A stretch of DNA of 22,500 nucleotides, taken from NCBI GenBank assembly GCA_018398765.1, contig JAHBMJ010000627.1, positions 1 through 22,500 of the forward strand. Direction: 5' to 3'. Each line of letters starts with the position of its first letter. The stretch's first letter is position 1. Shown here one piece after another: positions 8,388 through 17,433 of this stretch. The translations under genes and the position numbers were made by a program. This stretch comes from Chromera velia (lineage: Eukaryota > Sar > Chromeraceae). The notes under the pieces are model-generated. The model searched no databases. It was not told where the DNA came from and saw nothing but the letters and a program-made list of their open reading frames with translations.

Positions 8388-9141
8388 ATTATGTTGTCTC
8401 TGTGCTCTGTTCTTCGGAATCCTCTCCGACCCCTGCCGACCGCCTCCTGTCCGGTCTGACCAGCCTAGCTGTGAAGCCCTCCTTCTTGCACTGTTTCCCT
8501 TGCAGAAGAAGCAATTCTTTGTACTTGATTGGCGGCGCTAAACGTTGCTGTTGAGCGTATCCATTAGTGTTGTGCCTGTGTATTTCTTTGCAGGTAACAT
8601 TCACTAACTTCCACGTACCGCGGTGATCGTAATTTTTCCCTAGCTAATCAACCAGTCTTTTGAGCACTTTTGAGCAGATTCGCACAGAAGTAACGATTTT
8701 AAATGCTCTAAAAAACTTTAGATTGCTTTAAATAACCTAGTTTTACTTTATAATGAAGCTAGAATATAGTAAATTTAAAAGTCACTTTGAATTCCACTAA
8801 GTCCTACTTTGGAGTCCACTCTGTTCTATGTGTCTCTGTGATTCTTTTGTGCTCTAAGTATTGCACGAGGCCACCAGCAGGAGCTTTCTGTAGACTGTGG
8901 GGGTTCATAGATTTTCTGTCTGACAAAAAGACTAATCAGACAATTATTTCTGTTCATCTGTATCGGTCTAGACGGGTACGTTAGGTCAACGTATTCGCTG
9001 TGGTCCTCTAATAGGAAAGGGCCAGGAATTCGGGAGTATAGCAGTTTGAGGAGTCCTTTAGACAGGCTAGAGGATCAACACAGGAGGGCCCATAGGATTC
9101 CACTGGAAGAATCACGAGAGAGGTGAGACTCTACTTTTCAC
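8388..9141 (+). other. Non-coding stretch, possibly the remains of a 5' LTR
   Basis: I see no convincing gene. A short frame after TTGCAG at 8505 reads KKQFFVLDWRR and stops at 8541; it could be a stray terminal exon. The right end, TTTTCA at 9135-9140 followed by one base and then TGGCGCC, is how an LTR ends before a primer binding site. I could not find a matching copy after 16523, so a 5' LTR is inferred only from position. Confidence 0.3.
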
Positions 9142-9160
9142 TGGCGCCATCACTGAGGGA
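9142..9160 (+). promoter_or_regulatory. Primer-binding-site-like sequence (tRNA-Asp type, degenerate)
   Basis: TGGCGCCATCACTGAGGGA follows a CA dinucleotide by one base. Plant Athila/Tat-type Ty3 elements use a tRNA-Asp PBS that begins TGGCGCC (established knowledge). The first seven bases agree and the rest differs by transitions plus one extra base, as I recall the motif. This fits a decayed PBS, but the match is by memory and short. Confidence 0.35.
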
Positions 9161-9223
9161 GTTTCCCCTTATTATTCCGACAACATTCCCCTTGTTGTTT
9201 TCCCGATTCCCTACTGCAAGTAA

Positions 9224-9589
9224 CATACCATAGGTCCCAAGAAAGACGCTCCCCATAGGTGGCCCAACTGCGTCGCGATCAAGGGTATGGAGGCAAAGAC
9301 CGTGGGCGTCTTCGGCCTTACGGACGATGCGGACATCATCGAGTGGGTACGGCAATACGCAGATACTGTTGCCATTCTCGGTGACTTAGACAAGTGGTGC
9401 GGCGGGCTCACCCTTACTAACAGGAACAAGGTGGGGGTCAACGTCAAGCACTACGTCATAAGGACCAAGGTAGAAGTGCTGGAGAAGGTGGTGGAACGGG
9501 TGCCCCACCTCAGCTCGGAAGTCTCTGAACAGTTTCGGATTTTCTACAGACACGTTGTAGACTGTGTCTCTCTGCCCGACACGGAGTGA
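9224..9589 (+). pseudogene. N-terminal Gag-like domain of the + strand element
   Basis: The frame is open from the codon after the TAA at 9221 to the TGA at 9587. The first ATG is at 9287, but the protein-like sequence begins before it (KKDAPHRWPNCVAIKG), so the original start was probably upstream and is lost. The centre reads GLTDDADIIEWVRQYAD and LGDLDKWCGGL, a compact mixed helix/strand composition. I do not recognise the fold; by position it is the first domain of a Gag-type polyprotein. A shift of frame separates it from the next segment. Confidence 0.45.
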
Positions 9590-9623
9590 ATGAAAAGATA
9601 TGTGTAGCGGACCGACATCCTAA

Positions 9624-11990
9624 GAATGGCCAACTTTGAAGGCGAGGATCATAGAAATCAGGGAGCTTCTCTCACACCGAGAGAAGGAGAGAATCTCTGG
9701 TCCCCAGTTGAAGTCCCTGAACGAGCAGATCCTCTGCCTGCAGACTCTGAAGGAACCCTCCTCCCTCTCCCTGTCTCGCCCTGTTGTGTTTTCTTCAGGT
9801 GGAGAGCTCCATAAGGGAGCTCCAACAGAGACAAAGGTGAAGACGGAGGAGGAGACAGGAGCAATACCAGACACCTCCCGTCAGATAGCCGTCCCCGTGT
9901 CCAGTAAGCAGCATCCAGCCTCTCTTGAGCAGGTCAGCAATAGCAGTAGCAGTAGCAGTTCCAGTGGGGGGGTGCAGGTAGTCGGTGTGCGACCTGACAC
10001 TACCCTGGCGGAGAAGAAAAGGAAGCAGTATAAGGACCTCGTGGTGCAGATATCGGGTCTGGATGCCGAACGGGGTGCTGACAAGCTCCGAATTCTGGAC
10101 ATCCAGAAGGAGGAAAATGACGTGATGAGTAGCATGCCTAAGAGGAACAACTTCCCTGAGGGGTCCGAAGGGAAGGAGGAGTACGCAACAGAGCTGGCAT
10201 CCTGGGCCGAGAAGAAAGAGGTCTTCGACGTAGTCTTTGACGCTGGGAAGGCTGACAGGGATATGCTGGTAGCAACCCTGCAAGGTCATATCGACCAGTT
10301 GGCATCAGATGTGTTTGTTCTCAACGAGCAGGCCGACAAACTCTGCGAGGAGATAGACGCGCTCTCTCCTCCTCCCTAGGCCAAAGGTATCCTTGGGGGT
10401 GCTGCTGAAGGCCACCTGCCTTCGGTATTCCTGATGACCCCCCTTACGGGTGGGGGGGTATATCCTGCAGTGTCTCCCCCTGAACCTGCGACGGTGTCTG
10501 TAGGTGGGGGGGTGCGTACTGGTGATGTCGGGGCTCTGGAGGCTCCTGACATCTTCTCTTTCCTGAGAGTTAGGGAGTCGAGTGGGACTCGGGGGAGGCC
10601 GAAGTATGACCCTGAGGATCCTCTCATCGCCTACACCCTGGAGGAGATCTCGACATCGGTCCCGAGGACCTTTGTAGAGATGCACGATAAGGTCGTGGCG
10701 ATGATCTTCGCACACTTTTTCAAGATGATCTAGTACTCAACCTCTGCCCTCATTCTGGAGTACAAGAGGATTGCCTGTAAGCCCTGTAGGTTTGGGACCT
10801 ACACGGAGCTGCTGGCATATCACAAGCGTCTCCTGAACCACCTAGTTGAGGAGAATATCGTCCGTGGGCTTGGCGTGAAGTACAGGCTCGGGCTCCTGAC
10901 GGCGTACCTACCAAATGACCTCATAATGAGGTGGCAGGAGAGACAGACCCCGGTGGATCTTACCAGTGAAGTGGAGATCACCAAGGAGATCTACGCCATC
11001 GCTGCCCAGGCGGAGACCTTTAACAAGTCTCTCAGGGATGCCTGGGACCGGGGCCTGGTCACACAAGCTCTCATCGAGGACTTGAAGAGAGAGTGGGAAC
11101 AGAAGGTGGCAACCTTCGGTGTGAAGGACTCGGAGGGTGCCTCGCGAGGGGGCATCATTCCGAAGGTTCCTTTTGTGGCGTTCGCGTGGCCTAAAAGAGT
11201 CCCGCAAAGGAAGTCCCCTTCCAAGGCAAAGGGAGGGAAACCCTCAGGAGGAAAGACCCCTGACTCTGGCGGAAAGGGCAGGGGCAACTCCGATTGCGGT
11301 AGGCAGGGCGGTGCTGGCGGGGGTTTTGGCAAGGGGGATGGCGGGGGGAGCTCCAATCGGGAGTGCTCTCCTGGGTCCAATTCCTCTGCTCCCTCCAGTC
11401 GATACAATGACAAGGGGGTGGAAGGGAAGGACCGTCCTCCTACTCAGGCTGTTGTCAACCCCAGGGGCCCCAACAGGAACCCCGTTCTCGATCAATATGG
11501 TGTCTAACACCGGGACGGGACCGGATCGGATGCGTTTATTGGGACGATGGCGGGTCAGTGGGATGGAGAGTTTAGGGCTTTGTGGGACAAGGCGTGTTGG
11601 AATCTTACCAGCAGGAAGAGCCTTCCCCATGGGTACCGCGATGGGCAGTGCCTGAGATGCAACCGTCCGGACGCACATGCAGAGTAGGGGGGCCATGGGG
11701 TCTGTCCTTGGATTCGGAAGAAAAACGGCTGCCCAAGATGTAAAACGATGGGCCATGCTCCCAACAACTGCCCTGAGGAGAAGGCGAAGAAGCGATGGAT
11801 GATGAAGCAGATAGACAAGACCGGGCAGGACAAGGGCGGCTCTGGGGGCCGTCGTAAAGGTCCTCCGGGAGGAGGAGGCCATGGAGGCGGCTCTGGAGAC
11901 CGTCGAGGGTCTCCCTATCCTGGTCGTGGGGGCGGCTCAGGGGGGCCCGGAGAGGAGGTGGTAGGGGTCACGGCCGTGGTGGGCGCACCC
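9624..11990 (+). pseudogene. Gag-like polyprotein region with coiled coil and zinc-binding motifs
   Basis: One frame runs for about 790 codons with stops at 10377, 10731, 11505 and 11685. It opens without ATG (EWPTLKARIIEIREL), a helical stretch with QLKSLNEQILCLQTL, followed by a Ser repeat (AGC codons near 9940-9960), a second helical block (10050-10370), and a helical core (KRLLNHLVEENI, YRLGLLTAYLPNDLIMRW) like the capsid part of Ty3-type Gag. Then comes a Lys/Gly/Ser-rich region and a cysteine cluster: CLRC near 11650 and a perfect CCHC knuckle CPRCKTMGHAPNNC at 11732-11773. A Gly/Arg-rich tail (GGRRKGPPGGGGHGG) follows. Gag knuckles bind nucleic acid (family knowledge). The stop at 11685 falls between the two Cys clusters. 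Confidence 0.6.
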
Positions 11991-11999
11991 TTTCTCCCG

Positions 12000-13312
12000 G
12001 CAGGTTCAACAACGAGAACTTTGAGAAGAAGAACTCAGACTCCGGACAGGCGCAGCGGGGGGGTAGTGTCCCTCCTGTGTCCTTGCAGCATGTTGATCTT
12101 GGGGGTCAGGACGACGATGATGGTATCGCAGTGACGGGTGGCGTCTCACGTGGGAAGGAGGACTCGTTCAACCTGACCACCCATGCATCCAAGGGTGAAG
12201 AGAAGATCTCTCATGAGGAGGGGTCTCTTGGAAAGGTCCGCTTTGCAGACCAGCTTGGCCTCCCTCTGTGCTATGAGCCTGGAGCCAAGTACTCGCCCGA
12301 CTACGATATAACGACCTTCCTTGTATGGCATGATGGGGCTATGGAGCGCCTGTCTGCTTGGGATCCTGTTGGGACCCACACAGGGGTCGATGTATGGAGA
12401 GAAGGAGTCCGTGGAGCCTGGCAAACGCTCTTGTCTGATGAGCTTGAACGGACAAGCTTGGGACAAATGGGGTAGGCTATCCTCCCTGCAGGTTTGGAGA
12501 CTTGTATGACGGTCATGCAAGCCTTCCAGTCTGAGTTTACTGCGGGAGGAGTCCAGCGCATCAGGGATATGATGGAAGAGCACGACCCCCATCTCCCTGA
12601 GGTCATCTCTCGCACGCAAGGACCGGAGGACGAGACCACCATGGGTGCGGTGCCCTCTGGTTCAAAGTCTGCTGTCTACACAGTCTCCCAGTATGAGAGT
12701 GAACTGATGAACGACCCGAGCAGGACCCGGCGTCGGGCTGGGTTTCCAGAAAAGTTTGAGGTCTACAAAGTTTCGGGAAATACGAGATCTCAGATCCCCG
12801 AGCTCGTCGAGTACAGGGTCCTCAAGATCTATATTGACTCCTGTATGTTTGGGAACCTCATCTCTTGGAGGAAGGTGAGGAGTCTTATCGGATTCCGTGC
12901 CTTTGGGGGGCCAGATATCTTGGACTGGACGGGTTTGTTCATGAGAGGCATTGAGGAGGAGGGAGATGGGCCCCCAGACGGGAGGCTTCCCAGGAGGACG
13001 AGGCACCAGCACTATGAGCATCTTATTACGGGACAAGATTTCATTGAGTAGAAGGTGCGGTTGGAGATGCCCCTCCAGTCACGGGGACTGGCGGATGAAG
13101 CGGTGTAACAGTTCTCCTACCCTGTGGTTCTTGGCATCCGGTTTGGGACACACGACCCCTCTGGCGCTCCTAAGAACATTGTCGTCCCCTGCCTCTTCCA
13201 CACGGTCAATCAGCCGAACCTCCCTGACGTGCTGATTTGCAATGCTCCTGGTGCAGGTCTCTTTGTCCCTCGTTCTTCGACTAAGGATGTCCTTCCCGCC
13301 TACCGCGCGTGA
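12000..13312 (+). pseudogene. Retropepsin-like protease region
   Basis: After a change of frame near 12000 the reading continues with stops at 12473, 13049, 13106 and 13310. The first part (KVRFADQLGLPLCYEPG, then a Trp-rich block) is unassigned. Near 12830-12870 the motif [14 protein letters not shown] looks like the active-site loop of a retroviral-type aspartic protease, D-S-G/C followed by a hydrophobic strand. Further on, VPCLFHTVNQPNLPDVLI (about 13180-13235) resembles the second half, where DVLIG is usual in Ty3 proteases. The usual Gly after Asp-Ser is Cys here, one base away from Gly. Position between the zinc-knuckle region and the integrase supports protease. The call rests on two motifs. 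Confidence 0.4.
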
Positions 13313-13984
13313 GCGGAGAGAACAAAGGAAGAGAGGCAGATCTCACATAGAGTGAGGCTGTTTATGGACCTGATGTATCAGGAAGGGGTGCGGCAGGGAA
13401 TTCCACAGGCAGATGTTGAGGTCATGGACACCCCCTTCAAGGTGGGGGCACCGGAGGCCTGCATCATCCACAAGCCCTGGGGGGACAGGCCGGACGGGTA
13501 CGGCCTCAACCACCTCCCTCGAGCAGTGTACGACCGCAGCCTGCACTACAAAGCCGTTCCAAATGAGTCCTTTGAGCACTCCCTTGAGGGAGGCCCCCAA
13601 GGCGGTTCCTGCAGGTACCGGTTCCAGTCACTGCAGGAGGTGTGGGACCGGCGGAATAAGGCGCGGCAGCTCAAGCAGTAGAGGAATCCTCACGAGAGGA
13701 TTCCTCGAAACCCTCTCCCCGAGGCGGAGAAGAAGAGGTCGGCCAAGAAGGACTTCAGAGCCACACCCAATGGTATTGCGGTCCTAGTGGCTGCCTACCT
13801 GATCACGTATTGGGTCGTGGGTAGATGGACTGCTTTGGAGCTGGCGGACACCGACCACTGTCAGTAAGGTCCCTTTCTCTTGGTAAGAAAGTTTGATAGT
13901 GGGGGCGCTGCCCACTTTAAACCATAGGACTACGGGTATGAACGGATACACCTGGTTGCTTTCTCGGCCGTCTCAGTTGACTAG
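13313..13984 (+). pseudogene. Unassigned spacer between protease-like and integrase regions
   Basis: The same frame as the integrase runs here, with stops at 13679, 13925 and 13982. In Ty3/gypsy elements this position holds about 2 kb of RT and RNase H; here there are only about 0.67 kb. The translation (for example GIPQADVEVMDTPFKVG, YRFQSLQEVWDRRNKARQLKQ) contains no RT motif, no catalytic Asp pair and no RNase H DEDD pattern. A hydrophobic segment (IAVLVAAYLITYWVV) occurs near 13770-13815. Confidence 0.5.
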
Positions 13985-15248
13985 AAGCGAGAGGCGATGG
14001 CGCTCCATACGTGCTACGGACACCAGAACTTCGACGATCTGAAGGAGACTCTCGCGGTAGAGTGCATTGAGATCGATGAGGACTGTAGAAGGTGGATTTC
14101 TGCGTGTCTCCTCTGTCAACTGAAGAACGCGATCACTCCAAGGATTCACAAAAGGAGTGAGCAGTTGTCTGCCGATTGAAGGCCGATCAAGGGAACGGTC
14201 TGGATTGTCGATATCTGGTTCTTCAAGGACCTTTTTGCGAAGGCCGAGACAGGGGGCTTCAGAATGATGGTGGTTCTCTACAAGCCAGGAGCCGGGTTCT
14301 CTCTGGCCCATCCAACAAAAGAAAAAGATGAGGCTTCCCTCATCGACTGCGCACATTACTTTGCTCGCTGGCTGGGGCGTCCACACCTGGTGTGCATGGA
14401 CGGAGAGAAGGCAGGAGCGGGTGCTTCCTTTCAGTTATGGCTCCGGGGGGGACAGGTCCCCCGGATTATACCCCATCGAGTACCATCAGGGACCGCCGTA
14501 CGTGAGTAAGGGTCTACAAGCTCTGGTCAAGCGCTGCATTCACAGCAATCGGAAGGGAGTGGCCCTCCTCATGTTGGATCCGAACCACCGTTTTCCCCTT
14601 GCGGTGATTCACCTCGTGGCGATAGGGGAACGTTGGGGGTATTCCTGTGTGTTTCACAGAACGGTGGGGGGCATCCCTTTTACCCTGACTTTTCGAAGAG
14701 CGCCTCCTAGCTGGAGAGTGGGGGACTCCGCGGTGGTGTCCATGCCCTCCCTGGGAATAGAGTTGCGCGGAGTCATTGTATAGTTCTTGGCTCCGTTCAT
14801 GCATGACGTTGTCACGGTCTTTTACAGGCACAAGCAGAAAAACGTTCAAGGAGAACGTTTTACCATCCTGCAGGTCCACCCAGAACATCTGCAGATGGTC
14901 CCGGACAACCTGCACCTCTGGGGGGGGCCTCGTTTTGATCAGGAAGGAACCATCCTCCTGGCTCCGGCGGGTGGAGAACAGGAGGATCCTCGACTATGGA
15001 AAACTTCTACCAGGCAGGAGGGGGGAACGGGCGCCCACTACCGCAGGCGGGCAGGGAGAAGCGACCTTGGGCACAGGGGATTCCCTCTAGTCCTTCCGAG
15101 CACCTCTCCGGTGGGACGATACGAGGGGTTACAGCGAGGGATACAGTGGCTGGCAAGGAAATTTTCTTTCCAGCTGGCTGATAAGGGCGAAGGTGTCGTG
15201 GGCTTGCGGGAAGCCCCTCTCCTCACTCACCTTCGTGAGGGCTATTAG
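13985..15248 (+). pseudogene. Integrase (HHCC and RVE-type core, catalytic Glu not seen)
   Basis: The zinc-binding domain is clear: H-x4-H in LHTCYGH (about 14003) and CLLCQLKNA (about 14108). The core follows a TGA at 14177: WIVDIWF carries the first Asp, MMVVLYKPGAGFSLAHPTK matches the second strand region, and LVCMDGEKAGAGASF the second Asp. A frameshift near 14440 leads to LYPIEYHQGP and VSKGLQALVKR; where the family has a Glu after the His-Pro-Gln motif this copy has Ser-Lys, so the DDE triad is incomplete. FPLAVIHLVA and GGIPFTLTFRRAP match the end of the core, and QGERFTILQVHPEHL a C-terminal SH3-like part. Stops at 14781 and 15246. No chromodomain is visible. Confidence 0.65.
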
Positions 15249-16523
15249 GAGATTTTAAGTACGGAGGCGCAGGCGTCGGCTTCGTTATCGTCTTCATCTG
15301 CCCTCTCCTATGCTCTGCCTCCCTCCCTCCCTCCCCTTGCTCCTGCAGAGCCCTCCGAACCCTCCCTTGCTAAGGCAGAGGCCTCGGTAAGGGAAGCGGG
15401 GGCGGTGGGCGCCCGACCACGGTCCCCCTCTCCTGCTATGTCTAACAGGGCCTCCGTCGACTCTGGGGAGTCGCCGCTGCCGGATTTCTTTGTCCCGCTC
15501 GGCTCCTCTATGAAGGGGACCATTCTGGACCCGTCAGGCCCTGGGGTGCTGCGCACGCCTGGTACGGTGCGGCAGCATACTTGCGCTCCTTCGCGGGGAA
15601 GGAGGGTGAAGGATCCAGGCCCCGTCTTTTTCAACAAGAAGGGGAAACATCTCCTGGGGGCTGACGGGGAGCCCGTGGGGTACAATTGGAAGGTGGAGCA
15701 GCCGGTGTTCATGACGTACCGCCGGGGGGTGTATGACGCTTAGACTTGTCGGTTTATGCTCATGCTCCACCCCGACTTGGGAGAGATCATGCAGGGAGAG
15801 GTTCTGGACACTCTCAAGAACTACTTGGCCCCCCGACTGACAACGGGCGTCAAGGGGGACTCGTGAAGAAGCGGGAGTGCAACAAAGATGCAGGACGAAA
15901 TCCAGGACGCACGTGGAGTGTTCCCTGGAGACATGGGTTTCGATCTTGAGGAGGACAGCCTCAAAAAGATTATGTCACAGAATCAGGGCGTCTATTTGCA
16001 CTCGCCTCCACAGCTCCATTAGATTGAGATCCCAGAGGGGTGGACCACTTCGATGAGTCTCCGAGTCTCCATTGCTCCCACTGCGGCTAAAAGCAAGCGT
16101 AGGGGGCGATACTACATGCACAGGGCGCTCAAGTACTTGAACAGGCCCAAGCAGGAGTGGATCCAGGCAGATAAGGAGTTGAGGGAGACAGACGGTCTGT
16201 CTTAAATTGAGCCTCCGGGAGCCAAGTATGCCTACTGGACCCCTCAAGAGGGGAAGTTCTGGACAGTCGGGCTGTCGATGGCTGTTGGCTTTCCCGAGAG
16301 GTACTACGGGCACAAGTGGATCGAGTTCCAGAACTATGTTTTTCCAAGCTCCTACGACCTGGATCCGGTGGCTGCAAGCATCCGGGCGTATACGGAAGGA
16401 GGAGATCAGATGATGGAACACTTTCGGGACGTGTTCCGGGGGACAGAAAGTAACGAAGATGAGAAGGCGTGGTGCCTCGTATGTGAGATGTGCTACCATA
16501 TAGGATTGCTAAGAGATAACTAG
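15249..16523 (+). pseudogene. Unknown 3' reading frame downstream of integrase
   Basis: The integrase frame continues for about 425 codons to the TAG at 16521, broken at 15741, 15864, 16020 and 16203. It starts Ser/Ala/Pro-rich (from 15270), then has a Gly/Lys block (GPVFFNKKGKHLLGADGEP), a helical part (LMLHPDLGEIMQGEVLDTL), a basic part ([17 protein letters not shown]) and a well-kept aromatic-rich segment ([37 protein letters not shown]) ending with [14 protein letters not shown] recognise no RT, RNase H, chromodomain or envelope-type feature (no signal peptide, no transmembrane run). Its position matches the extra 3' ORF seen in some plant retroelements, but the function is unknown. Confidence 0.45.
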
Positions 16524-16555
16524 GGAGGATTTCTAGAGCCATTTATAGGACGCAC

Positions 16556-16586
16556 AAAAGAACTGATCGTTCGGTTCTTTTTTTAG
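16556..16586 (+). repeat. 8-bp hairpin followed by T-run
   Basis: AAAAGAAC (16556-16563) pairs with GTTCTTTT (16574-16581) around a 10-nt loop, and the right arm runs into further T residues. It lies 33 bp past the last stop of the + strand element. In a eukaryote a T-run hairpin is not evidence of a Pol II terminator. Confidence 0.5.
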
Positions 16587-17280
16587 ACATTGTTGTTTCT
16601 CCATAAACTATAATACATCACAACACCAGTGTCAGTCTGTGAAAAGACGCATACAGCAAAACCATGCAGACTGAGGCAGGCCGGCAGACTAAGCGCGTGC
16701 GTCAAACACGCAGCGGTATGATAATCATGCGATGATACATTGGCGGCGCCAGGCATCAGTACTACAACATGCCTGCCCCTCTTAGACGTATGTCCTCATA
16801 CGTAGTCAAACCTGAACGGACACACTTTTATCAAATGCAGCTGAACAAGACATTTGTTCACAGACAGCCAGACACATGAGACTGCAGTGAATCAATCGAT
16901 CTCAATCGACCCGCAAACAACCCATCACATAAACATCTCTCAACATGTTGGTATGCCACGGCCAATAACATGAGCAGGCATCGGCTTACATGGACTCCTT
17001 CATGCAGCCAATTATAGAAAAACACCCATTCAGACTGGATGTTCCACATTCAGTCACCAGACAAGTGACTCCGTGCATTAAACGGTGCAAAAGAAATAGA
17101 TAGACGGAAGAAGAAAACAGAATACATGCATGCGCACGCGAAACTAAACGTAGAAAAGAGGAAAGCAACAAAAAGCATACAAAAGAGAGAGAAGAGATAG
17201 AAAAAGACATAGAGAAAGATGCAGAGACGATAACAGAGAGAAAAGACGTCGTTACAAGACAGAGAGAAGAAAACTGCATC

Positions 17281-17324
17281 ATTCATTCATTCATTCATGC
17301 ATTCATTCATTCATCCATTCATTT
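17281..17324. repeat. (ATTC)n microsatellite
   Basis: About ten ATTC tetramers with two single-base variants (ATGC, ATCC). On the - strand it directly follows TGAAAATG, a possible LTR start, so the repeat may lie inside the 3' LTR of the - strand element. Confidence 0.85.
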
Positions 17325-17327
17325 TCA

Positions 17328-17358
17328 CTTCCCCCGTCCTTCCCGCGACCCCTCAGGA
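17328..17358 (-). promoter_or_regulatory. Candidate polypurine tract of the - strand element
   Basis: Read on the - strand, GAGGGGTCGCGGGAAGGACG then GGGGAAG is nearly all purine and is followed at once by TGAAAATG, the TG expected at an LTR start (17327 on this numbering). A second purine-rich block overlaps the stop at 17434-17460. Either could prime plus-strand synthesis; without the second LTR neither is proven. Confidence 0.35.
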
Positions 17359-17433
17359 GTAGAACAAGAGTGAGAGAAAGTCATGCACAAACATTTACTC
17401 ATATGCATTCATTCTTTTTGATTCCTAGTCCCC

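Larger units (their letters stand above)
9142..16523 (+). mobile_element. Decayed gag-protease-integrase retroelement without recognisable RT, with long 3' reading frame
   Basis: A nearly continuous translation covers about 7.3 kb: frame 2 from 9224, frame 0 from about 9624, frame 2 from about 12000, and frame 0 again from about 14440 to 16523. Order: N-terminal domain, coiled-coil/Gag-like region, zinc-binding motifs, Gly-rich tail, retropepsin-like segment, unknown segment, integrase, unknown 3' frame. I counted 21 stops: 13 TAG (10377, 10731, 11685, 12473, 13049, 13679, 13925, 13982, 14781, 15246, 15741, 16020, 16521), 4 TAA (11505, 13106, 13865, 16203) and 4 TGA (9587, 13310, 14177, 15864). 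No YxDD box, MPFGL-like motif or RNase H motif appears anywhere in these frames. The copy cannot be active. Confidence 0.65.
16524..17433. other. Gene-free gap between two convergent elements; possible LTR remains
   Basis: I see no gene. The gap holds a hairpin with T-run (16556-16586), a perfect 7-bp inverted repeat ACGTATG/CATACGT (16786-16803) and an ATTC microsatellite (17281-17324). If the - strand element still has a 3' LTR, it must lie here, since its coding region ends at 17434. The partner LTR lies outside the window, so its borders cannot be confirmed. Confidence 0.45.

Noticed and set aside
11244-11882. Antisense open frame of 212 codons inside the + strand Gag region
   Set aside because: It mirrors the GC-rich, Gly-rich coding frame on the + strand, has no motif, and the + frame carries the zinc knuckle.
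9142-16523. Polinton, giant-virus or Ginger-type DNA transposon as the identity of the + element
   Set aside because: Zinc-knuckle Gag, retropepsin-like motif and PBS-like site point to a retroelement; no DNA polymerase B, packaging ATPase or capsid motif and no terminal inverted repeat was seen.
8526-16750. Shared 11-mer ATTGGCGGCGC at about 8526 and 16739 as an LTR remnant
   Set aside because: The flanks do not align on either side, so it is most likely coincidence.
9135-17330. Shared TTTTCACT at 9136 and 17323 as matching LTR ends
   Set aside because: Only eight bases agree and the second site fits the opposite-strand element better.
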